A stretch of 64,000 nucleotides of DNA from Pocillopora verrucosa (Eukaryota > Cnidaria > Anthozoa > Scleractinia > Pocilloporidae), in the NCBI RefSeq assembly GCF_036669915.1, contig NC_089318.1, positions 16,294,012-16,358,011 on the forward strand, read 5' to 3'. Positions 46,639 through 57,021 of this stretch are shown piece by piece. The number at the start of each line of letters is the position of its first letter. Within the stretch, counting starts at the first letter, position 1. A model generated the notes under the pieces. That model did not search any database. It was not told the DNA's origin and worked only from the letters and a program-made list of their open reading frames with translations. The translations under genes and the position numbers were made by a program.

Positions 46639-47949
46639 TTATCAGTTAGAAGCTTCAACATCCTCCTTCCACAGGCATTAAAATTGGTTTATTCAAATTC
46701 CCTTCCCCAAGGCAAAAACTGTGTTCAAATGCCTAGCACCTTTACTTCTGAGCTATTCACTCACAAAAGTGAACTATGTACCTTAAACACTCTTGTATTC
46801 TGCTGGAAAGACTTGACACTTCATACTCAAATCCCCACCTGCCCCTGTAATTTGCCAGGGTGGGAAGGGGGAGGGGGGGATTTTTAAGCTTTGAACTTAA
46901 TAGTGTATTCCAGTAATATTAAAGTAATTCTCCTGCTCAAATCTTTAGACAGTTGACTTAGCTGTAAATTTCAACAAGACTGTCACTTCCTTACACTGAG
47001 AAGAACCTTTAAAGGATGGAGCTGAAAGGAAACTTCCACTGTTGTTAAGTTGTAAAATATCGAAACAAAAAGAAAGAAGAGAAAAAGACTTAGTCTTCAA
47101 AATCAAATTGAAATTTTCTGGGGAGTGAAGAAGAAAAAAGCATTTGGGATCAGAAACAATTGAAAGAGATGTTAGAAATTTGTTAAGGTGAATTTTGTGT
47201 ACAAGGCCATTTTGAATCATGCAACATTGTCTTTGATTTTCTTAGGAAACCAATCAGGAAAAAAGAGAACTTTGTCTACAGCTTGAAAGTATGGTGACAA
47301 CCTAAATATAATGACCAAGTAAAGTAGAACCTGCTTATTTGAACACCCAAGGGGAACAAAAATGGTTCTAGTTAATGGGGTTTCCAGTAAGGTGATAGTA
47401 CATAACTGAAATCAGATCTTGTTTGAGTTAACAGGAGGGGGGTGGGTTAACCACATTGCAGTTACAGTAGTGGGATTCTACTATATATGCAATCCAAAAT
47501 GGTGTCTATTAAAAAATTAAATTATTTTGACATTGAAACAATATTTTTTAATTACATATCATATATATTTCAACTTAAAAGAAAATGGTACGTTGTTCAT
47601 ACTCAGTTGTTATCAGTAAGATACAGGGTTAAACCACTCCACTTTTTTTTAGACATATTCAACTTGATGTAGTTGCAGATAGAGAGGCACACATACTCCT
47701 ACATGTTTGCCTTCAAACTATAAATTTGTATTCACACCATAGTTACACAACCTTGTAAAATTATATTACATGTAGTTACCTCTTCAAAGATTCATGCAAT
47801 CATAAAAATGAAGGATGATTTCCCTTCCACTCATCTGTTCAGTGTACATATAGGTACAACTTACAATAAACTTGTAATAATTAACTTGTAATTCATCACA
47901 GCTGCAATAAAATTCAGGTTCTTAGGCACTGTGAATCATTTCGTAGACA

Positions 47950-50900
47950 CTACTTAAAAAGAAGGTCTTCATCCTCTGCATCGTCAAGTAGATTTGCTGT
48001 TTGATCTGCCACAAAAAGAAAAAAAAAATTTATGACACATTGTAGAGGTTCAAATATAGTTCGTGCACATAGCAAGGTTCCCTTGTTCTTTCTTTTCAGT
48101 TAACAGATTGTAAGATGATCCTCGTGAAGGACTAGGAGTATGTCCTCCAGGTATCAGAGAAATTGTTGTCGATTTTGCTTATAGATAAGTATACAATTCT
48201 TCTGTCACTGACTACTATCATTTGATCCTGTTGTGTTGTCCCCCCAGTGAGATTAGTTCCGAGAAGGATATTTGTTGAGAGTCTTGACTGATGTTTTGAA
48301 AACCCTAACAGAGTTGAATAAAGAGCAATTGTTGGTCCAATGTTATAGGTTTGGTTTGTTAATCTAATTGGTCAGTTTTGCTGTCATGTTACTGGCTGTA
48401 AGACTCAAGTAGAGGTTGGTCATGATTGGCCAGTTCTGATCTGTCAGTAATGTTAGTTTTTTGTGTAAATTTTGTAAATAAGCTGTTTGTATGGTGCCTG
48501 TAGCACCAAAAGGCACTTTGCATGAGGTGTTTTGAGAATTGTTGTAAATGTTCTCACCATTAGTTATTCCTTTAGCTTTCTTTAATGCTTCTGCCTTTTG
48601 TTTATTAATCTTCTTCTTTTCCTGAATTTTCTTAAGCCTATACAAAGTACAAGCATGTGAATTTTATTGAACATAACAGTACAAGTGAGATATTTCACTG
48701 GAGAACAAAGCTACTGACAGCTTAACACATATTATGAATATTTGGAACCAACCTGTAATTAACAACAGTAAAATAAATTACACATTCAATTTAAAATACT
48801 TAAAAAATTGATAGGCTGAAATAGAACCTTCTATCACATGCTCTTCATTGACAGAACCAAAGTAAAGACCCAATCCATATAAAACTGTCTCAGTCTTGGA
48901 AAAATGCTCCTCAAAATTTCCCATACAGTCGCCAACTAACGAATTTCTCATAGACGCAAACTGGCTTTCATTATCTTTGTTGCTTTGGTTAGAGAAACCA
49001 TTTGCAAGTATATACCTGTAAAATTCTTCTCTCTCTCTTTCATCCAATTCCCCTATGATGTAGGTTATTGTTGCTTCAATTTTGGGTATGATAACTGAAA
49101 AAGATTAGATATTAAGTTAAGACTTTTACCAGACAAAAAAAAACATCATTCAAAGAGGTTTGAAAAAAGGAAATGCTGAGGATCTTAATGGAGAGAAAAT
49201 TAAATTCTTACCATACTCAATAGCATTCACTCTTCTGTTTGTGATTTTGATTGCTTCATCTAGAGTAATGAAAGCAGTCTAAAAAAAAAGAAATACATTG
49301 GGTTACTTTGGACATCTGACATAATTTACTCATTATTTTGCTTTGTATTGGGTTTAGGGCGTCTTGTACTTTCTTTTTTAACACCAATCCATACACAAAG
49401 CAGGAACTCTTACTTCAATGGAGTGGTAACTTGCTCAAATGTAACAGCACTTTCACAAATGCATTAGCTGTTACATGACTTGTACATTTTTCCAAAAAAG
49501 TCTATATCAATCTAAATTCAACTATAAGAGTGTCCAGTTCTGAGAGATAATTCTGGAGAACTGGTAAGGAAAAGTCAGGAAAAATAGTGACTTCCATAAG
49601 GAAAATTGCCTTTGATTATTTATTAATATCAATACTACATTAAAAAGGAATAACCAAAAAGAGACAAAATAACATTGATTTTAGAACATTCTTAAAGAGA
49701 GGCATTACCTGTAAAGAAGCCAGCTCAACAAGTAGTTTAACAGCTTTTGCATAGACTTCCTGGCATTTTGAAACTTGTTGACCACCACGTGATAAGCCAG
49801 TCAACTCATAACCTGTGAGGAGAGATGCAGGAATATTTTTCAAGATGACAATACTACACACCACTGTGGGTTGAGAACTATGCAAGTCATAAAAGGCAGC
49901 ATGCTGTTACAGTAGTTCTGTCACTGATTAAAATTTATATTGAATTTCACTTATTACGGGTATGTTAAAAAAGGTATCTGACCAAAATACTTCTAAGTGA
50001 GCCACAAAAATGCATTAGGTACATCATATTCTACATTTTAAGAGAGAAATCAGCAATAAAAAGGGCCTATAGACATGACTGGAGAATTCTGCAATGTAGA
50101 TTTCTGTAGAGACCAACTTACTATTGGCGCCATCTGCATAAGTTTCAAAGATTGGTAACTGGACACCTAAATTTAACAATAAAAAATAAAGTTACTAACA
50201 CTAACAATAAAAGTTAACAATAGTTGGGACATGACCAGTGCATATCTCAAAGTTAGGACCATCAATTAAAAATAATTATGTGAATTTAATATGAATTATG
50301 CAATTTATTTCACCACAATTGGCAGTAATGTTGCAATCCAATTGGCCAATTTGCCATTGTTGACAAGACTACAGATAACAGTGACAATCTTGGTCATGCA
50401 ATAATGAAAGCATTTTATTTTACTTCAATATTGTGGTAAAAAAAACAAATAAACATTTGTTGTGGACTCACTTGGCTGTGCCTCATGAGTCCACAACATT
50501 TTGACCATTGTGATGACAAATATCATTGTTGACAAATGAGTAAAGACCACACTAAACCACTGAAAATTTGTTAAATTTTTCTTTTCCCTGTTTAGGAATT
50601 GTGGTGGTAATTTAACAAGAGCAAAGGAAAAGTACAAATTGCATTTAAATTACCCATTTTCATTTTCAGAAGAAAATGTATGTTACATGTATCCCTTATA
50701 CCCTCACATCAGTAAGGATATTCTCCATTTACTTCCTGATGTGATCATTTCCTTTGTTCTCTTTATCTTAATGAATTATTCAGCAATATTGCTGTAAGGA
50801 GAAATTAGATGTTGGTCACACTAAGGGTTTAAAGGAGTAAAACAAGAGAAAAACATGAACCACAGCAGATTAGCTGAGAGGTTCAGGTAAGGTTTCATGA

Positions 50901-52621
50901 GAAAACTCGAGTGAGCTTTTAAGTAATGCTGTTGAAAAACATAATCGTGATTGAAAACTTTACCTGCAACATTGTCTTTTCTGAGGCGAATCTTAGTTTG
51001 GGCCTTGTCAACATTCTCCAAAACTACATAGCTGAAATGGTAAGATGGCATTTAAAAACATGGATCACAGACTATAAAAGGGTACAAGAAAATTTTCATT
51101 CTTTAAAAAAAAAAAAAAAAGACACAAAATGAGTCTATATGTAGACTGAGTTCCAATACAAGCATTACATGGGATTTTAGGATAAAATTCACTTCAATCA
51201 ATGACAAAATTATTAAGTCTGCAAAGTGAAAGTAGCTATGCTTACAAGACATAGCATCGAATTTTGCACAAGATTCTAGGCACATGGAAAGGAGATGTCA
51301 TAAGGAAAGGATAAATCCTTGCTCTTACGATTAAATTATAAACAAATTAGTTTGGTAAGTTGACTGAAGGACTTCCATATAACCCCAAACTATTCCAAAT
51401 CAAAGCTGTAGTCCCAGAGGTAATCTACTTTTTTCCCAATTTTTAAATATTTTATTTCATTCAAGTACAGTGTGTTTAATAAAGTACAAGGTTTAAAGGA
51501 AATCTTATCCACTGATTAATGATATCAAAACAAATAATACTACCTAGGTAGTGGATAAGTCATTTCATTCTTGTCAATTGTTTCCTGCACAATGAATTGT
51601 TATAAAGGGAGAAGCTAACTAAGAAATCATCTCTAAGCATTACAATTAATGCCAATCAATTAGCCCTATAACTCCCAAGATCTCTTTCATAATTCCCCAT
51701 ACTGTCTGCCGAAGGATTCTCATTACATTAGTTTAGACAATTTGGTATTGGATCAAGTAGTAATCCCATAATTAATACTTTCACACTCTCATCACTTTTC
51801 TGCATGATATTGTATATATATAATAGGGAGAAATTCTTGGTCACTCATGGTTGTTAACTCTTTAACTCCCAAGATCTAATTAGTAATTCTCCTTACTGTC
51901 TGCCATAGAGTTCTTATGATGTTAGTTGCAAGAATTTGGTATTAGATCAACTAATAATCCCCTTATCAATATTTTTCTTTATTCTCATCACTTGCCTGCT
52001 TGATACCGTATTGATGTTGTAAGAAGAAATTCTGTCTTGGTCAAACATGGGAGTTAAAGGGTTAAAGGGTTAAGGCGAAATAGCAACTGAATCACATGAT
52101 CAAGGTACAGTCGACTATCAAAAAAGCCTGAATTCATTACGTAACGAAGTCCTAAGCCTGCTAAGAATTAAGGCACATTAGAAATTGTTACCTGAAATCC
52201 CCAGCAGCAAAATTTGCCTCGGCCAAAGAGAAAGTAGCCTCTCGCATTACATCACCCATCAAAGTTTTGGTCTGTGGTACGCGTAAAACAGGGAAGCGTC
52301 ATAAGTAACATAAAAATATTGTTCTAAACAACATTCTCAAACATCTCAATTATCGCTTTAAATAGTTACCTCTATGATCATTTTAAGAATTTTTCTGAAA
52401 CGCATCGTCAAAGCGTCGGATTTCTTTTTTAGAAGACTGTGTCCTTTCTGAGCTCCTTTCAGTCGAGCTTTCATCAAGGTTAGGGCCCTAAAGAAATAAC
52501 GAAACAAACATCTTCTCTCTACTAATTCTTTCCCAAAAAAGACTGTGAAATGTAAGTTCGATTGTTCTTCTTACATTCTTGAGGGGAAAATGTTCAGCCT
52601 ATCCTTTCCTCCTCCTGACAT
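47950..52621 (-). CDS. ATP6V1D: V-type H+-ATPase subunit D
   Basis: Ten coding exons: 52621-52575, 52487-52370, 52271-52192, 51031-50964, 50166-50122, 49812-49709, 49278-49212, 49094-49016, 48637-48558 and 47996-47950; 735 nt, 244 residues (human 247). Subunit D is the central rotor stalk of the V1 sector and couples ATP hydrolysis to proton pumping in lysosomes, endosomes and other acid compartments. Recognised from [118 protein letters not shown] and the end DEDLLF. The long antiparallel helices of the family are intact. The start is the first ATG of the conserved N-terminus. It is divergent from TMED10 across 293 bp and convergent with ARPIN. Confidence 0.97.
51245..51335. repeat. Dispersed repeat shared with a TMED10 intron
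   Basis: GAATTTTGCACAAGATTCTA and GATGTCATAAGGAAAGGATA recur with few changes at 53402-53490. This copy is in the third V-ATPase D intron. Confidence 0.65.
51660..51856 (+). mobile_element. TTAA-type miniature element, left copy of a tandem pair
   Basis: Starts TTAGCCCTATAACTCCCAAG, a decayed form of the family start, and ends at GTTAAC, where the next copy begins. Same orientation and subfamily as the following element. Inside the third V-ATPase D intron. Confidence 0.65.
51853..52073 (+). mobile_element. TTAA-type miniature element, right copy of a tandem pair
   Basis: Starts TTAACTCTTTAACTCCCAAG and ends GGGAGTTAAAGGGTTAAAGG-GTTAA. The best-preserved member of its subfamily here; compare 37580-37786. 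It seems to share the TTAA at its left edge with the preceding copy. Confidence 0.75.
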
Positions 52622-52914
52622 CTTGAAAAAAAAATTAGGACAATTCTGACTCTCGATCGCAAAATTTCACCCTCATGAGAAGCTCACCTTTAAAGAAACT
52701 TTGTTGTGTAAGTAGGCACAAAACATCGCATTTTCCTTAGAAACCAGGCCTGCTCATCTAATTGCCCGTGCTTGATCAGCGGTCGGCATCAAACAAAAGA
52801 ATTCCCGGATCTTCTTTCTCTCTCTTTATGCCACGTCGCCCTCCATTTTGAAAGTCGTATTGATGCCCGAAATCAAGACTTTTATTTAGTCTTGAAATAC
52901 TCTACGTTTCTGAA
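52622..52914. promoter_or_regulatory. Likely bidirectional promoter of ATP6V1D and TMED10
   Basis: Only 293 bases separate the two divergent start codons, so both promoters and 5' untranslated regions must fit here or overlap the first exons. No TATA box is evident. An ATGGCGAC-type CpG-containing stretch (reverse of GTCGCCCTCCAT) lies near 52828-52847. Confidence 0.7.
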
Positions 52915-55469
52915 ATGAGTCCGTTATCAATCTTCTTAGTTCTACCTTTTGTTTCGTTGGAATATTTTGCCTTAGTAAGCTCTATTTCGTTCACTTTGCC
53001 GCCCGGACAAGAGAAGTGTCTGAGAGAGGAAGTACACAAAGATGTCTTAGTGACCGGTGAATATAAGTTATCGGACGCTCCACACATGAAAACGCACTTG
53101 ACGGTGGGTTTGAAGACCGTAGAAATTTCTGCATTGCATATGGCCTCTATCTATGAGCCTGTGGTGCTTTTATTTTAAAATTATTTCCGCAGGTTAATTT
53201 CGTGCACTAGGTGCATGGTAGATCGATGCTAAAGGGTTTTCATGAATGTACGTTCCCCTTAATTTTTGTAGGTGAGTGATTCAACTGGACATGTCTTATA
53301 CAAGAGAGAAGATGCAAGCAAGGGGAAATTTGCTTTTACAACGGACGACTATGATATGTATAAAGTTTGCCTAGAAAGTGAAGGTACACGATGAATGATA
53401 CGGCATTGAATTTTGCACGAGATAAGGCAAATGCTAAGGGAGAGAAAATGTCATAAGGGAAGGATAATTCCTTGCCCTTCTGATTAAGAGTTACTCTCTT
53501 CAAGTGCCTCGAGTCTTAAATATTGATGTTGACTGCTCATCATGAGACAAATGATTAAACGTTCATTCATTCTTATAACTGCGATACAATGAACAAACAG
53601 ATTTTTTCTACAGAAAGTAGTATATACATGTAAAGAGAAAATTTTGAGAGCAAGATTTTCATATTCCTTGAACTTGATGATGCCATTAATGTATTTCAAC
53701 AGTTGCACTTGTGTCTCTCCAAAGCACTGTTGAGGTTTACATGTGCACATTATTTATAACTTGATCAATAATAACCTTAACTTTGATCTCAAACCCAGAG
53801 CAATTTGATTACTTAGTGGTCTGCTCAGGTACATGTATTAATAAATATTACATTAAGTCTCTGTTAAAAGTATATGTAGATAAAAAGTGATGGCAATTCA
53901 CTCAAAAAAATGGTAATACACCTTTTTTGTCTCTTTTCTACTAAATTACAGGGACAGCCGGAGGAGGAATTGATCGTGAGGTTTTCTTGAGTGTGAAGCA
54001 TGGAGTAGAAGCAAAGAATTATGAAGATGTAAGCTATTATTACTGTTAAATGTTTGTAGACTTCCCTTTTGTTTCTATTTGATAATATTATGAATCTCCT
54101 CCTTTGAACAAAATGGTCCTTCTTTCAAATAAATGCTCTGGAAGGGTGTTTTGCTTTTACTAAATCTGATTTCAAGATTGATTCTGACTACTGGATCCAA
54201 AGTTGTGAAAGAAATCTTCGCAGTAGTTTGATGTACACATAAAACAGGTTTTTGAAAACAAGTTGATGTTTCATAATACAAATTACGGTATGGTACTTCA
54301 TGAAATAACTGAGGTTCTGCTGCACTGATTGGTTAAAAAGAACTATTGTTTATTGCATTCGTTAACGCATAGAAAATTGAAGTTTATGTTTTAAAAGCAT
54401 TAGATGGCACTTTCTCTTGGTTAACTGGCATTATATCCTTCTTTGACTTGAAAAGTTTGTAAATTGCTTGTTACTGACTGATAGGATTACAAACTTTTCC
54501 CATGTTCTCCTAACACCCTCATGATTTATTTATTATTGGTTAAGAATGCAAGACAAAAGTAAGTACAATTGAATTGTGTTCAAAGTTTTAAACCAACAAG
54601 AAATTAGAATCATGCTGCATTCAGTACTAAAACTACCAAAGCTGACTTTATCTCATCAGTGGGAAATGCTTCTTTGGGATAAAGTAGATATTGTAAATCA
54701 TTAGCTGACTTCTTGTTTTTCCCAAAAAATAGTTGGCAAAGGCTGAAAAGCTCAAGCCCATGGAAGTGGAACTCAAGAGGCTGGAGGATTTAGGTGATGC
54801 TATTGTAAATGATTTTGCTTACATGAGGCAAAGGGAACAAGAGATGAGAGATACCAATGGTAAGGAACTTGAACTTGCTTTCTAAAGTATGGACACCTTA
54901 AAAGGTGTTTCTTTTATTTTATAGTCAGATATACAGTATTTTCTGTTTATGGTTTCTTTTTCTTTGTCTTCATTGTTTAAGCTTTAGTGGCGAATAATGT
55001 TGATCAATTTAAATTTAGGCAAATATCTCTACTAATACTTCTACTAACAGATATACCTGTACATTTAGTTTTTCTTTGTTATGGAGTGTCTATGAAGTTT
55101 GTATTGGATAATTTCTGTCTCAGTTTTTTTGTGATATAATAAGCTCCTGTTCATACACAAAAATAGACTCATGTCAAAAGGTAAATCACAATACACTGAA
55201 CCTTCCTACTGCAGACATCTGATTGTTCATTCATCCCTCTAACGGCTACAAATTTCCTTAATCAGTTACGAGAACTTTCTTCTATGTTATAGGGAGAAGT
55301 TACTTCTTACTCAGTTCTAATTAGGTATTTTTGTTTTTACTTTGCAGAATCTACTTATTCCAGAGTGTTATACTTCAGTATTTTCTCCATTTTGTGTCTC
55401 TTTGGTCTAGCAACATGGCAACTTTTCTACTTGCGACGATTCTTTATCGCCAAGAAGCTTATAGAGTAA
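52915..55469 (+). CDS. TMED10: p24 family cargo receptor TMED10
   Basis: Five coding exons: 52915-53103, 53272-53383, 53952-54028, 54733-54859 and 55348-55469; 627 nt, 208 residues (human 219). TMED10 cycles between ER and Golgi, sorts cargo such as GPI-anchored proteins and binds COPI and COPII coats. Seen here: a signal peptide (to about residue 25), a GOLD domain starting [17 protein letters not shown] with its second cysteine in YKVCLES, the motif [11 protein letters not shown], and a coiled coil ([32 protein letters not shown]). One membrane span follows ([20 protein letters not shown]), then the cytoplasmic tail [14 protein letters not shown] with its FF and dilysine COPI/COPII signals. 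The ATG at 52915 gives the signal peptide directly. Divergent from V-ATPase D. Confidence 0.97.
53402..53490. repeat. Dispersed repeat shared with a V-ATPase D intron
   Basis: Second copy of the element at 51245-51335, recognised by GAATTTTGCACGAGATAAGG and AATGTCATAAGGGAAGGATA. It lies just after TMED10 exon 2. Confidence 0.65.
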
Positions 55470-55893
55470 CTTTTTAAAGGATTTTAACAATTGATACCAC
55501 TTCCAAGTTTACCTCTGTGCAAGATCCTAATATTGTGTGCCATCTTGAAAATCCCACTCGTTGTCTGGAAAGGAACAGTTTTTCAGGGGTTGTTTCTTGT
55601 TAACCCCTTTTTATACTTGACTAACTTGAGTAAAAAGTACTGTTTCAAAGTGTGTTATATGTTTGAAGATCTCTGCAACTACTACTATGGAGCCAGTACC
55701 ATTTGAACTTAAATATTCATGATGGTTGCACATTTTGGTTTCGATCTGTGTGTGGTTTTGCAATTAGAAGGAGGTGAAATAGATGGCTTATTTACTCATT
55801 GATTTGATTTAAGGCAGTGATGGCCTACACCAGTAGGCATTAAAAACAGCAATAACCTGTCATTAATGATTAACCATGATAGTAAATTTTGAG

Positions 55894-55899
55894 AATAAA
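55894..55899 (+). terminator. Candidate TMED10 polyadenylation signal AATAAA
   Basis: AATAAA in GAGAATAAACCA, about 425 bases after the TMED10 stop codon. Confidence 0.4.
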
Positions 55900-56101
55900 C
55901 CATTTATATGTGGCTAATTGCTTCAAAGAGGGACCAATCCTCAGAAAACTGCCATTCCAAATTTCTTGTGGCTGGCAATTAACCCCAAACAACCAATTGC
56001 ACACGAGAAAAATACTCTCCAGGTGTCTAAAGCAAGTTTATTCCTCTGTTAGGTAAGCAGATTTTGTTGGGTGGTGCTTGTGTGTACTAACCAATAACCC
56101 T

Positions 56102-56309
56102 GTAACCCTTTAACTCCTAAGGTCTGCTTGTTATCAACCCCCTTCAGCTACAACACGTCTATTTGTAAATATGTTATGAGAATTTGGTGTTAGATCAAGA
56201 TAACCTCTAACTGATAAGTTTGAGTATTCTCATTACCTGTTTGCTGGGTAATGTTTGGATTTTTTAGGGAGAAGTTACATGTTTATCACTTCTAGGAGTA
56301 AGGGGTTAA
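56102..56309 (+). mobile_element. TTAA-type miniature element
   Basis: Begins GTAACCCTTTAACTCCTAAG and ends CTAGGAGTAAGGGGTTAA; the two ends are inverted copies of each other. Interior has TTTTAGGGAGAAGTTACATG. The left TTAA is mutated to GTAA. Confidence 0.75.
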
Positions 56310-57021
56310 AAAAGAAAAAGGGTATTAATAATAGTGATCAGATATGATACATTTATTGATACAATGTCATACCTTTTCACAAAGTTTCATTGTACTCAGA
56401 TATGCTCCAGATCAGTAAAGTGCTATTGATTAAATACTAGGGAGTACCCTGTTAAATACAAATTTTCGTTGACTTAAAAAATAAAAATATAGGATTTTAC
56501 TTGTTCCACTTTGATTTTCACAGAATCTTCATGAAACAGCAGAACTTAATTGTCTCTTGCTAAAAACAATTTGATCAAAATGATCCATTGTCATATGATT
56601 TGACATTAATCATACATAATAGTCATTGAATAAATAAAAAATTTTAGAACAAAATGTAAGAACAAAAAGGAAAGAGATGGACTTGACAGGAGAGAATAAC
56701 TCTGAATTCTGTTTTTGATAATTTTTGGGAAGGTTATTGGAGTGGCAGAGTCAACATGACCCAGTTTTCCCAGCTTGCGCGATAGCATATTGAATGTGCA
56801 TGAAAAGTAAGACTGTTTTTCTGTAGATTAGAAAAGAATTCAAAACAAAATTGGTTGAAGTACTGCCCTGATTGGGCTTCCCCATTTACAGCTTCTTGTG
56901 GCATATTTCACATCTGACACTCACTGCTCTCACTGCTCCCCCCCCCCCCCCCCAGTCATATTTCACATTTGATAAACAAAACCCCCTCTCCCCTCTAATC
57001 TCTTGCCCCTCTAAAGATTGA

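Larger units (their letters stand above)
45572..47949. other. Convergent 3' region between ARPIN and V-ATPase D
   Basis: Holds the 3' untranslated regions of two convergent genes and a decayed copy of the long palindromic repeat (46428-46638). A G-rich run sits near 46858-46880. No further gene recognised; the open frame 46477-46887 is repeat sequence. Confidence 0.55.
55470..57021. other. Convergent 3' region of TMED10 and mARC
   Basis: 3' untranslated and intergenic sequence of two convergent genes, with the TTAA-type element at 56102-56309 and a cytosine run at about 56938-56954. No further gene recognised. Confidence 0.6.

Noticed and set aside
46477-46887. 136-codon plus-strand frame
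   Set aside because: It overlaps the decayed palindromic repeat and a G-rich run.
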